A stretch of 64,000 nt of DNA, taken from positions 1,302,001 to 1,366,000 of the forward strand of contig BCHX01000007.1 of assembly GCA_001599755.1 (NCBI GenBank). The letters are read 5' to 3'. Source of the stretch: Gliomastix tumulicola (taxonomy: Eukaryota > Ascomycota > Sordariomycetes > Hypocreales > Bionectriaceae). The notes under the pieces were generated by a model, which saw only the letters and a list, made by a program, of their open reading frames with translations, ran no database searches and was not told the DNA's origin. How positions within the stretch are numbered: position 1 is the first letter of the stretch; every line of letters starts with the position of its first letter. Below are positions 32,379 to 44,205 of the stretch, piece after piece. Made by a program: the position numbers and the translations under genes.

Positions 32379-35010
32379 ATGGCCGACCTCGCCGGGACCC
32401 GTAGTCATCATGGCCCTGAGGACCCTCATCACCAGGAAAAGCGACGGAAACCGCCCCAGGGCAGAAGCAGAGCCAGCCGGGCCTGCGACAGGTGCAAGGG
32501 GTACGTTTCCCATCTGGAGGCTCGCGTGAGGGGACCGCCGCGTTGTGGGTTCAGTCTTCTCCATCGTGCTCTGACTAACTTCTCCGTATGTGCACAGTCG
32601 CAAGACACGATGCTCGGGTAAGTATCCCTGCACGCTCTGCTCCCGGCTCCGGCTGGACTGTAGTTACACGGCCATCTATCGCCGTGGCCGTCTGCCATCC
32701 ATAGAGATGGAAAACGGGGAGCACGACCTCCACCCGGGCTCCGACACCTTAGGTCTGGACGACGACGACCCGAACAGGACGTCGAGGAGCAGCGACAGAC
32801 GCAGGAGTAGCATCATCCACGCCAGTCAAGATGTGCAGGACATGACGAGGGAGCTTCATCATCAGATGCCTCCAAGCCCCGTCTCCAGCGGGAATCGTGG
32901 CCTGGTCCCACCACCGGACAGCACCGGGCACCGGGTCTCGGCCACTCTGTCTTCCCGGAACTCACCGGAGCCTGTCCAGACGGACCGGCAGGGTCACTAC
33001 GTCGGTCCATCCTCAGGGGCCTCTTTCCTGCTGCGAATACAGAGGAAGCTTCAGCAGCACCCTTCAGCCTTCTCGCCAGATACGTCCATCTTCACGTTTG
33101 GGGATCTACCGCTGCCGGAGTCAGATCCCCGGTTCCTCATTCTTCCCCCACGGTCCGAGGCCGAGGCGCTTCTGTGCCGGTATTTCGAGTTTGCGTCGGC
33201 AACTCATCGTTTCTTGCACCGCCCGACGATAGAAACATGGCTGCAAGAGCTGTACAAAACTCAGGGCACCATGGGTGACGAGTTGTCAGGGAGGAGTAAG
33301 ACGGCATTGCTCTTCATGGTATTTGCCATGGCCCAGAATTTTCCCAAGACTCAAAGTGGCATGGTAGACCCGACATCTAGGTACGTCAAGCTGGTGACAT
33401 CGACGAAAACCGTCAAAAGAAAATGCTGACTCTACCAAGTGCTCGCTTCTTCTCTGCCGCCGAGGACCAGCTCTCTACCGAGAAAGGGTCAATCCGACTC
33501 ATGAGCGTGCAGGCAAGGCTCATGCAGTGCCTCTACCTCCTGTCACACTCAAGGATCAACCACTGCTGGAGCCTCTTCGGGACGACTGCTCATCTTATGC
33601 TTGCGCTCGGCATCCATCGCAAGTCTCGCGTCGACCCTAGCAGGAACCCAGATTACGTTGACATTGAATGCCGGAAGAGGACATTCTGGTGCGCATACAA
33701 TCTGGACACCTACCTCAGTGCGGCTCTCGGCAGACCGCGTACGTTCCATGACGACGACATAGATCAGGAACTGCCTCTCAGCGTGGACGACTACATTTTG
33801 TCTCGGGGAAACCTGGCCATCCAGGGCTTCCTGACAGGGAACATGCAGTCTATCATGGCGGGCGCTGTGGCACATATCAAGTACAACTCTATTTACTTCT
33901 TTGCAGCCTCGCAATACCTAATGCTAACGACTTCGCAGGCTTTCTCGAATAGTCGCCAATGTGCTCCGTGATCTCTACAATATCCGCCCACCATCTACAG
34001 ATAGCCAGTTCAAACTGGCAGCCCGGTATTCAAAGGACATCATTGCATGGCGCAATAGTGTATCGTATCTAGTCGAGACGGATATCGACCCTTCTCTCTT
34101 TCAGCCGATATTCTTACGCCAGAGAAATGTGCTGAATCTCGCCTGTTGGCATGCCCAAATTCTTGTCCACCGACCGTTTCTTCTCAACAACTTCGCGAGT
34201 CTAGCCAATCTAGGATCGACACGGCATCGACGAACGCAGCACAACTCTGACCTCACGGATGGACATGTTCAGAAATGTCTCGAGGCCGCAATGAATGTGG
34301 TGGGCAAGATTGACGAGCTCAGCTCCAAAGGGCAGCTGTACAACACTTATTGGGTATGTGGTCGTGTGACATGAGATACCTGTCTACTTTTTCTGACACC
34401 ATTGTTGTAGTTCTCTCACTACTTTGCATTCTGTGCTGTTGTGATGCTGTACGTCTTCGCCATACAGCAGCGTCATTCGCCACCAGAGACATACCTACCC
34501 GCCTTCTATGCAGCAACAAAATGCCAGACGCAAATCACGTCTATTGCAACGCCAGGCTCGCTTGCTCAGAGGTACGGCGTAGTACTCCAGGAGCTCCGAC
34601 TCGAGCTTCTCCGGCACAATGGCCACCTCCTAGCATTGGCTGCCGCACACCGAGACGGCACGGCGTCCGGGCCGAATGCATTCCTGGAGGGAGATGATAT
34701 GGTGATTAGCGTTAGCGCCATGAACCAATTCGGCGACGGAAATATGCTCTCTCTGGAGGATAACGGTGCCGCCACGGCTATACTTGGCATGGCGCAGGGT
34801 CACGGGGTTGGGGCTGGTGGCCACCTTGCAGGTCTTGGGGATGACGCGTTGGGGATCACCGAGGAGAGCCCGGGAAGCTCCATCATCCAAATGGCTGGAT
34901 GGGGGCAGTTCGATTCGCTGGTCACGGGCGGGATCGGTAGGCTGGATTTCCTCGGTGACGAGGGTCTGAATGGCTGGGAACTGAACATCGACAATACATT
35001 GGGCGGCTGA
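32379..35010 (+). CDS. Zn2Cys6 transcription factor, probable cluster regulator
   Basis: Five exons: 32379-32500, 32598-33380, 33440-33880, 33939-34353 and 34411-35010, encoding 786 aa. The binuclear zinc cluster is split by intron 1 and reads CDRCKGRKTRC then SGKYPCTLCSRLRLDC, with spacing C-x2-C-x6-C-x5-C-x2-C-x6-C. A Ser/Pro-rich linker follows, then the fungal-specific transcription factor domain: VQARLMQCLYLLSHSR, ALGIHRKSRVD, KRTFWCAYNLDTYLSAALGR and the Asp-rich FHDDDIDQELP. The C-terminus is acidic and Gly-rich, consistent with an activation region. It lies directly after the dehydratase gene on the same strand, so regulation of the aldonate cluster is the natural guess. A sequence identical to a strong donor (GGTAAGT, 32617-32623) lies inside exon 2 but must be read through to keep the zinc cluster. 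Confidence 0.92.
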
Positions 35011-35627
35011 GCGGAAAGAACGGAAAAACATACACTGATCTGAGCGAGTAGTGCGACAATGTTTGAATACCATATGGAAAAGAAGAGAGGCAATATACAT
35101 GGAGACTTTTCCGCCATCGGTGGCAAGACCGTGAACTAAGAACAAAGGCTGCTAGATTCGATCGATGGATGGTATGTAGAGAGCACATCAACTACCGGCC
35201 GGTAGAACAATCAGCTGATCTTCTTCTATAGGAGGATAATACCTGTAATATCGCACAGCAGAAAGCTCCAGAGACAGCGATTGGCCTCAATTGAGCAATG
35301 GCACGCACCGCCGGCAGGAATTGCCGAGGCCCATCTGCACTATCGGATAAGTGCGCCGGAAAAGTGCTGACGTCCTCCTGTCCCTCACCAACATCTCGAC
35401 GGCGGTTTATTATCCAACCAACACTGTTGTTCCCCTGGGAGTGAGCAATCAGCGGGTTGTTTGAAAAGCGTCGTCAGGAACCGAACGCATCTTGATCTCA
35501 CAATAGCCTAAATACCACTTGCCCTGATCGCCTGGCCAATGGTCTTCGTTGCCTTTACATGAAGACCAGGACTCCTTGCATACCCTCCTGCTTCTAACAT
35601 CGGCTCATCCGTCGACCTCTCGCAATC
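35011..35627. promoter_or_regulatory. Promoter of the A-T-R reductase with a 14-bp palindrome
   Basis: A 617-bp spacer between tandem genes. A perfect palindrome CTACCGGCCGGTAG lies at 35192-35205, about 420 bases before the start codon. CCG/CGG half-sites in inverted arrangement are typical of Zn2Cys6 factor targets. Nothing else in the interval is recognisable. Confidence 0.5.
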
Positions 35628-38600
35628 ATGGCTGCTGTTGCTGCGACTTGGACGTCCCAGATCCAACCGCCATCTCTCACTCCCTCTCCTGGCTCGGCAT
35701 CCGCCCCTTCCATCACGCTGAAGCCAGAGAAGATCAGCTGCATCAATGACTTTATTGTCCATCAGGCACTCTCTCTGCCAGACACGGCGCTGATCGGGTA
35801 TCCTGGGACTGAGCAGGGAGCCTCGGACTTTGTCGATTATACGTCTGGCGAGCTCGATGCCTTTGCCGATGAGGCCGCGAAGCATCTGGCGAGGCAGGGA
35901 CTCATCCCCAAGGTAGGCCGGTCCGTTCGATAGTGGTCGCGTGCGCTTGACTAAACTAAATTGACTGTTTTCAGCAAGCTTCAAGCAGCAAGGCAGAGGT
36001 TGTTGGCCTTCTGGGCCCTTCCAACCTGGACTACATCATCAACATCCTGACGCTCTCCCGCATGGGATTCTCGGTCCTCTTCCTGTCAACACGACTCCCC
36101 ACAGAAGCATACGTCTCCCTCCTCGAGAAGACGGAATGTACGCGGATTGTCGCCGCGCCCAAGTTCTCCTCCATCGTCAGCAAAGTCAACGATGTCTACC
36201 CGCTCGAGGAGTTCGCCCTCCCGGACCGCTCCATCTGGGCGCAGAAGCCGGCCCCCGGTGCCCCCCGCTTCGTCCGTCAGACGGAGCTCATCAACGAGGA
36301 GGACACGGTCGCCTTCATTGTCCACTCGTCCGGCAGCACCGGACTCCCGAAGCCCATCTACCAGACGCACAGGCAGTGTCTGAGCAACTATGCCGTCGGC
36401 AGCGGCATGCGGGCTTTCGTCACGCTGCCGCTCTTCCACAACCACGGGCTGGCGACCATGTTCCGCGGTATGGTCACGGGGAAGCGGACGGCTGTGTACA
36501 ATGCCAATCTGCCCCTGACGAACGGGCATCTCGTGGCGGCGATGAAGAATGCGCAGTTTGAGAGCTTCCACTGCGTGCCGTACGCGCTCAAGGTGCTTGC
36601 TGAGTCGCAGGAAGGCATTGACGAGCTGGCCAAGGCCAAGTTGGTGCTCTTTGGGGGCAGCAGCTGCCCTGATGACTTGGGAGATCTTCTGGTCGAGAAT
36701 GGTGTCAACATCGTCTCCCACTACGGAGCGTGCGTATTTCCTAGGCTTCCCTCGTGACATACCAGACTTAGACTGAGACTGACATGGTGATATAGAACCG
36801 AGATGGGCCAGCTCATGACATCGCAGCGGGACCCCAAGACAGACAAGGCCTGGAACTACGTCCGCCCCCTCACCAAGACCAAGCCCTACCTCTTCTTCGA
36901 CGAGATCGCCACGGGCATCTACGAGGTCGTCGTTCTAGACGGTCTCGACACAAAGACCCTGGCCAACTCGGACGACCCCCCGAACTCGTTCCGCACCCGC
37001 GACACCTTCGTCAAGCACCCGACTCTGCCCGATGCATGGAAGTATCTTGGCCGTCTGGACGACCGTGTCACTCTTGTCAACGGCGAGAAGGTCCTGCCGG
37101 TGCCGTTCGAGCACAGAGTCCGCCAGAGCGAGCTCGTAAAGGACTGTCTCGTCTTCGGTGTCGGACGGGCGTTTCCCGGTCTCCTCGTCATCCCCAGCGA
37201 ACACGCCGCAGACAAGACGGCTGACGAGCTGCTTGAGCTCCTCTGGCCTGTCATTGAGGACGCCAACTCCAAGGCCGAGAAGTTCGGCTATGTCTCCCGC
37301 GAGATGGTGCAGATCATGCCCGCCGGCACTGAGTATCCGTCCACGGACAAGGGAACTGTCATCCGCGCGGCGTGCTTCCGTCACTTCGAGAAGGTCATTG
37401 ACGATGTATACACACGCTTTGAGGCGCCCGGAAACGCGGAGCGTCTAGTGCTCGACGTCGATGGGCTGAAGACGTATCTCCTTGACCTCTTCACCAAGCG
37501 CCTCGGCGTGGAGGGAATCAGCAGCGAGGAGACGGACTTCTTTGCCGGCGGCATCGACAGTCTGCAGGCCATCACTGGCCGCGCGCACATTGTCCGCGAG
37601 CTGGACATTGGCGGCAAGACCATTGGTCAGAACGCCGTCTTTGAGTATCCGAACATCACTCGTCTGGCTGGGTACCTTCACTCGCTGAGGACGGGTTCGG
37701 CGATCGAGGAGAAGGCGGAGGAGGACGTTATGCGGGAGCTGGTGGCCAAGTACTCCGACTTCAAGCCCTTTGTCCGCGGATCCAGCGTGCCAGATGGGGA
37801 GGTTGTCGTACGTGATCCCTATATCCATTCCCTCCCAGCTTGAGATATATAAAAGATTGACTGACAATGATGCAAAACAGCTTCTCACGGGCGCCACGGG
37901 ATCCCTCGGAGCACACATCCTCTCCCAGCTCCTCGCTCTCCCGCACGTCCGCCACGTCTACTGCCTCGTCCGCGCCTCCTCGCCCACGGCCGCCCAGGAG
38001 CGTGTCCTTGACTCCCTCGCCACTCGCGGCCTGACGCCGCATCACAGTGCCGCCCACGGGCGCATCATCGCCTCGCTCAGCAGCCAGGGCCTGTCATCCC
38101 GCCACCACTCTGCCAGATTCACCGCCCTCCCCGCAGACCTGAGTCTCGCCGACCTCGGTCTCGGCCAGGACGCGTACGACGCGCTCAAGTCGAGCCTGAC
38201 GTCCGTCATCCACTCCGCCTGGGCCGTCAACTTCACCCTCAACGTCGGCAGCTTCGAGGCGCAGCACATCGCCGGCCTGCGCAACCTCCTCGACCTCTGC
38301 CTGTCCGTGCCCTTCAGCCGCCCTGCGCGCCTGGCCTTTGTCTCCTCCATCTCCGCCGCCGCCGGCACGCCCACGCCCGCCACGATCCCCGAGACCCTCG
38401 TCGCCGTCCCCGAGCACGCGCAGAACATGGGCTACGCGCGCAGCAAATGGGTCGCCGAGCACATCGTCCACGCGGCCGCCAAGGCCACGGGCATCGAGGC
38501 GCGCGTCCTGCGCTCGGGCCAGATCATCGGCGACTCCGTCTCGGGCATCTGGAACAGCACCGAGGCCATCCCGCTCATGTTCCGGGCCGCCGTGACGCTG

Positions 38601-39086
38601 GGCGCCCTGCCCGCGCTGGACGAGAACCCGTCCTGGCTGCCCGTCGACAAGTCGGCCCAGGCGGTCCTCGAGCTCTCGGGTCTCGCGGCCTCGGGCAGCC
38701 GTACCGACGGGTACTTCCAGCTCCAGGACGAGCCCGACGTCGTGTACCACGTGCAGAACCCCGTGACCGTCCGCTGGACCGAGGACGTGCTCCCGGCCCT
38801 CGCGGACGCGGGTCTCACGTTCGAGATTGTGAACCAGCGCGAATGGGTCAAGCGGCTCCGCGACGGCGAGCAGGATCCCAAGATCAACCCGACCGTCAAG
38901 CTCGTCGACTTCTTCGCCAACAAGTACGACAACGACAGACCGGGCCGCAGCGGTCTCGTCTTCGATACCAGGCGGACGGAGGAGAGGAGCAGGGCCATTG
39001 GCGATGGGTACCACGTTGTCAAGAGCGGGCTCATTGCCAAGTGTGTCGAGGCGTGGAGGAGCGAATGGGGGATTGCTTCTAAGTAG
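35628..39086 (+). CDS. NRPS-like carboxylic acid reductase (A-T-R)
   Basis: Four exons, 35628-35912, 35975-36729, 36796-37807 and 37881-39086, encode 1,085 aa. The adenylation domain (about residues 40-520) has VHSSGSTGLPKP, SHYGATEMGQL and YLGRLDDRVTLVNGEK. The carrier domain has the phosphopantetheine Ser in FFAGGIDSLQAITGR near residue 600. The terminal reductase starts at about 685 with the NAD(P) fold LLTGATGSLGAHILSQL and has the catalytic YARSKW (Tyr near 869). Such fungal enzymes activate a carboxylic acid as the adenylate, load it on the carrier and release it as an aldehyde. No condensation domain is present. The acid is not predictable from sequence. It is co-linear with the dehydratase and regulator genes, so co-regulation is possible, but a biochemical link to aldonate breakdown is not obvious. 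Confidence 0.92.
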
Positions 39087-39560
39087 GGAGTTCTTTTTTT
39101 TCTCTCTCTCTCTCTGATACATGTGGATTTCGTCGTCGTTGTTGTTGTTGTTTCTTTTATTCTTCTGGCAAAGTACATTTGATGCCATAGACATGGGCTC
39201 ATCTTTGCATGAGCTGATTGCGTTGTATATACCTAGCATGTTCAATTGATTTCTTTCTATTACAGAAGTCAGATGTCTATAGTAGGTCTTGGGTCCCCGT
39301 AACCTTCCTTCTATTGTCTTCTGGTAGACACTGTAGCAGTATGATTATCATTCTGGTGAAGCTATGACTGAGTCAGCCCTGAACCAGCCAGCTATTCATA
39401 GCATATCACGTACCTTTGACTCCAAGTGGTCGAATGCTTCGCGGCCAGTTCAACTCTCGAGGGAGTCCCTAAGATCGGAGGTCTCGCCCCCGACATAATG
39501 ACGGGCCGTCCAAGCTGGGATTCTTTGCGGAACAAGGGCTTCCTATGTCAAGTGCAGGTC
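39087..39560. other. Intergenic region between convergent genes
   Basis: Contains the CT-rich 3' flank of the reductase gene (39092-39115) and a GTTGTT microsatellite near 39137-39150. It also holds the 3' flank of the minus-strand gene ending at 39561. No gene is supported. Confidence 0.5.
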
Positions 39561-41147
39561 TCAGCGGTACCCATTTACTGAGGGTCCAGATGAAGATCCC
39601 GAGTAGGACGCGCCTCTTCTCCGCCGGTCGAAGACGGTCTCGAACTCATGCGCCTCATTGAACGCTACGCACGACACATGTTAGCCAGAACGATCCACAG
39701 ATCTGAGAAGTCTTCAGGCAGGGAGTGCTTACTCTGAAATATAAAGTTGAACTGCTCGTCACGATCATACCGCGACAGCTCAACGGTCCTGCTGCTCCTC
39801 AGAGGAATCGACCTCTCCCTGAAGTCCTTGAGCGACCACTCGGTAAAGTTAGGCGGGTGCTTGGACCGGTCGTGGAACGTGATGGTAATCAGGGGAGTTC
39901 GATCCGGCCCGATGCTCCGCTCCCACATCCGGACCAGCTTGCACCTCGCGAGTGTGGTCTCCCGGGCTACCACCGTGCGCACGGAGCTCATGAAGCCCCG
40001 GTCTGCGGGGATGCGGCTCATGGAGATCTCCTTGGGCAGGAACGACGCCACGAGTGCGCGCTCTCTTGTACGTGCCATGAAGTCGTTGCACAGGTCGACA
40101 GTCGCGAAGTTGTAGAGCGGGGAGAGACGATAGATGGCGAATTCCGTCTCCGTCTCGAGGGTGACTATGTGATTCTCGAGGAAGGAGACCTCGCGAGCTT
40201 CGAGGTCGTCGGGCGTCCATGGGATCGTGCCGAAGGGAACTAGGATCTATGGGTTAGGCACGGTTGACAGCAGACACCTGGGGGACTTTGACTCCTTACT
40301 TTCATGTGTGACTGTGATAGAGAGGTCCGCCTGCTGGTATTGGATCGTCCGCTTGTTGGAAAGCTCGTCACGCTCCAATATGATGAACTTCTCGAGCCGG
40401 ATCGGTTCCCGGACGGGATCATTGTCGGCGTCACGGAGGATGCTGTTTCAGGGAAACCCCCCGTCAGTAGTGTCCGTGCATCTTGGCAATACAGGCGGTG
40501 AATACTAACAGCGTGGTGGGGAGGTAGAACGGCGTGGAGGATTGCCGGCGACGGTGCGCACCGGCCGCTGGAGGACGCCCGGCGTCGATGCTTCCGATCG
40601 GTTTCCGGGGTATCTTGTGTATCGACTGTGGGTATGACGGTGACGGGACGAGCTCATATTCGTCGATCGGCGGTGGAACTGGACCATCGGGATACTGTTG
40701 GCTGCCTCTGGCTCGAGCCCTATGCATACTCGGTCAGAATCAAGGAGTCTGGATACGCAGGTTCAAGCCGAACGGAATGGGCCTGCCTGGGCTGACGTAC
40801 TGGATTCGTCTGTCGAGTCGACGACAAACACTACTGAGATTGGTATTGATGCGCTGAACTTCCGAGTCTAGATCATTCGTCCAGAGAAACTTCATCGACA
40901 TACGCGCGGGAGTGCGGTTGTCCTCAATCAGCTTCCTAGTGTCCTGGACGAGCTGGGATACTTGACCCAGCAGATCGGCATCTGCGCGAGGATCAACGTC
41001 GTCCTTGATTTCCATCAGCTCATTGAATATGTTCCTCAACTCATCGATGCCACGGCCCACGCGACGCGCTCGACCCAGACTGTTCTTGGTCATCTGGATG
41101 AGCGCGATGGCCGTGCCCACCGCGCCGAAGACCTCGAGGCCCGACAT
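39561..41147 (-). CDS. Protein with HeLo/SesA-like N-terminal domain, unknown C-terminus
   Basis: Five exons on the minus strand, 41147-40801, 40719-40510, 40442-40300, 40239-39733 and 39664-39561, give 436 aa. No single frame shows it; the structure was built by phase and splice signals, and each join keeps the frame. The first 110 residues start MSGLEVFGAVGTAIALIQM and continue as amphipathic helices (RRVGRGIDELRNIFNELMEI). This resembles the helical N-terminal domains of fungal HET-s/SesA and STAND-type proteins linked to heterokaryon incompatibility. There is no NB-ARC/NACHT domain, kinase or repeat. A Pro/Arg/Ser-rich linker (about 117-180) leads to a beta-rich C-terminal domain (IRLEKFIILERDE, TPLITITFHDRSK, DRDEQFNFIFQ) that I do not recognise. 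The tail is short and Ser/Gly-rich. The family call is tentative; the gene call is firmer. Confidence 0.72.
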
Positions 41148-42047
41148 GATAGACCTGAGCGATTCAGATCACCGAATCTCAACATTTTTTTCAAGAGTAA
41201 GACATCCTCGCATGGCCTTGTCTCAGCTCTATCTCGAGCTAAAACGAAGCATGGACAGAAAAGATAAGGTAGCAGTTCGTGCGAGGGACGTCCAAGCACC
41301 GGCATCCTGGGTGCACTTTTAAGGCCTGGCCCTGGTCTGCTGAAATCATAGCCGGGCTCCATAGCCCATACCAGAAAAAGGTCGCCCACGGGTGCGGCGC
41401 TGCTAACGTTCTATTGCGTTGCGTCGCGTGCCCATTATATTGCCCCTGGGGTTCCGAAGCGTACAAGTAGTTGATCGTGGAGACAAAACGTGCCCCGAGC
41501 TGCAACTCTGAGTGGACCGTTGGAGCCATCGGATGTGGCAGTTCGACCAGGGTCTTGCCACACCAACACGGGACCGAGCATGGGGCCTCCAGAAGCTCAG
41601 CGTGCAGTCGTCGGGCGTATTCAGCGTATTCTTCCACTTGATGGGCCAATTTCCTTGCTTCCCGGGCGGCCCAGTCTCCTGATGAGGAGGGCTGTGCGGC
41701 CGTCTCAAGAGGGTCTCATGTCGTCCATCCCACCCCTTTCCCATGCACTATTTGCTCATCGGTCCCTAAATAGAGTCAATCACTACCCCAAACAGAAATA
41801 TCCGCTGGTTAGTCGGGCGACTTTCCTGCCGGGCGGCTGAATATTGGTTCTGGGGGCTGTGTGACGCGGTTGCGTGGTCCCAGAGTCAGCCCAGCGAGGC
41901 TGGTCTGGTCAGGGTGTCAGGGTCCTCGTTATCTGCACCTCGTTCCCTCGACGAGTCGATGCTTAGAAGTGTCTCAGTTTGCTCCAGTCCGTTCTCCAAT
42001 TGTCCAAAGACAAGAAAAAATCCGGCGCTTCGTCGTGAATCCTCGAC
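41148..42047. other. Intergenic region upstream of the MFS permease
   Basis: A 900-bp divergent promoter region. A minus-strand frame of 136 codons (41649-41239) starts plausibly but shows no domain and no splice partners, so it is not called. Confidence 0.45.
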
Positions 42048-44205
42048 ATGGCTTCTACCCATCGTGTTGAAGGCCAGAAGGCTTCCAGGTCCATCTTCTG
42101 GGACAAATCCAATCTGGGGCCTGATACGGCTCACATCAAGGTACTTTCGCGTCCATGTTGATGCTTTGTGCTCCCCCAGGGCTCTATCTGCCGATCATTG
42201 ACGGACGACGTGCTGACCTCAGCTAAACCGCTGTCATAGAACACCAAAGAAAAAGAGCGACAGATCCTGAGCATCTTGGACAACATTGGCTTCAACTGGG
42301 TTGTCTTCGTTGCTGTTTCTTCGGGCTTCCTGGCCTCTTCCTACACCATCTTCTCAAGCAACATCATTGGTCCTGCTCTCCAATATGTGTATCCCCCTAA
42401 AGAGCACGGCCTTTCTAAGCCAGGCTTGACCATTGACATGGTCACCATCAGCACCACAACCCTCGGGATGCTCATCTTCGGACACCTAGCGGATCGCTGG
42501 GGACGCAAGCGCCTTTACGGCGTTGAGCTTTGCATCATCATTCTGGGCACCGTGGGGATGATACAGTCATCTGATGGCTACTCTGAGCCGGATGGCAATC
42601 ATTCCCTCAACGTGTACGCCGCGATCGCCTCATGGAGGGGTCTGCAAGGTCTGGGTATAGGAGCAGAGGTTTGGCTACCCATTCCCTTCGTTCATTGACT
42701 AAAGAGTACTGACAATGCGAGCTCAGTATCCGGTTTCAGCGGTGATCGCGGCTGAATTCGCTTCGACGCAAACTCGAGGCACGCTGATGGCTTCCATGTT
42801 CGCCATGCAGTCGGTTGGCCGTGTCCTTGCATATATCGTGCTGATCGGCGCCATCTCAGGAATATCAGGGGATGGGTCTGATCATCGAATCGACATTGAC
42901 GGGACATGGCGGCTTGTTGTCGGTATCAGCGCGGTACCGGCGCTCCTCGCCATCGGCCTGCGGCTGACGATTCCCGAGACTCCCCGGTACTATGCCGGCA
43001 TTGAGAAGAACATTGGCAAAGCAGTCAAGTCGGTAAAGCAAGTCGGGGGCAAGGAAGACGACTTGCTGTCGATTCACTCTGATATCCAGCCAACGAGGGG
43101 GCGGAAGTACGAGGAATCAACACCCTGGTTTTCGAGTGCGTGGTCATACCTCTGGGGCAGACAGCAGGGATGGAAGCCCTTGGTCGGAGTCTCCCTCCTA
43201 TGGTTCCTGCTTGATGTGGCCTTCTATGGTCTCGGCCTTGATAGTCCTGCGACTCTGCATCGCCTGTGGCTGTCAAAAACGCCCGACGGTACCCGGACTT
43301 GCCCCTCCCCGCCAGCACTCGCCACCACAATAGCAACGTTGACTTTGGAGAGCTTGACGACCACGATCACGGAACTGGTACCTGCGCCAACCAATATCAT
43401 GGTTGAAATAGGTAACTCCACGTGGAATCAGGATGCCAATGACCCTTGCGCAACTATCGAAGAGTCTCTCAGGACAACGGCGTACCGGACACTTCTTCTG
43501 ACGTCTATCGCTTCGATGGCTGGGTCACTGATGGCGATCGTGGCCATCAACTATGTGACCCGAAAGCGCCTGATGACCATCACCTCGGCCATCTTGTGCC
43601 TCTTCTTTCTTGCCGCCGGCGTGTCCGTCCTGAAAGCCACCGAGACGGGGGATCATGAAGTGAGCATGGTGTTCTTCGCGCTTGCGCAGTTCATGTTCAA
43701 CCTGGGCCCCAATACACTCACCTTCATCCTGGCAGCGGAAAGTTTTCCGACCGTGTATCGTGGCACTTTCCATGGCTTCGCGGCGGCTGTTGGCAAGCTC
43801 GGGGCCTTGGTGATCCGCCCGGTCATGCACAGCATCGGAGGTGACAAGGCTGACAAGTCCTCTCTCATGGGGGTGATGTTCGGGTTCAGCGGCGTGATGC
43901 TTCTCATGGTCGGCGTATCCTTGATTCCTGGCTGGATATCTGAAGTGCAGTTCCCGCGAGGCCACGCACCGCGCGACAAGCGATGGACGTTGGCCGCCGC
44001 CGAGGTAGGCTGGAAGCGATACATTCCTAAGCCCCTCGTGAACAAATCTCTGGAGGAGATTGCGCCGAATCCAGATGGCAGCCAGTTTGAAGACGGGGCG
44101 GTCGACATCCCGACCATCAGCATTGGCGCAGTGGAAGATGGGTTGGCCCCGGGACATGAGGCCAATGGAGGCAAACGGGAAGATGGTCAGACATCGTGGT
44201 CGTAA
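42048..44205 (+). CDS. MFS inorganic phosphate-type transporter (PHS family)
   Basis: Three exons, 42048-42140, 42240-42668 and 42727-44205, encode 666 aa. The MFS loop motif GHLADRWGRKRLYG follows the second membrane helix. RGLQGLGIGAEYPVSAVIAAEF matches the fourth-helix region of Pho84/PHO-5-type proton-phosphate symporters, and the late AESFPTVYRGTFHGFAAAVGKLGA is typical of the same family. The protein should sit in the plasma membrane. Unusually, the segment after helix 7 (about residues 380-450) is long, Thr-rich and contains NST-type glycosylation motifs. It also carries a hydrophilic C-terminal tail of about 100 residues. Glycerophosphodiester permeases share this fold, so phosphate itself is not proven. 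Intron 2 uses the weak donor GTTTGG but is needed to join GAE to YPVS. Confidence 0.87.

Noticed and set aside
32618..32640. GTAAGT in exon 2 of the Zn2Cys6 gene as the constitutive intron start
   Set aside because: Reading through gives a zinc cluster with exact Cys spacing; splicing there would remove half of it.
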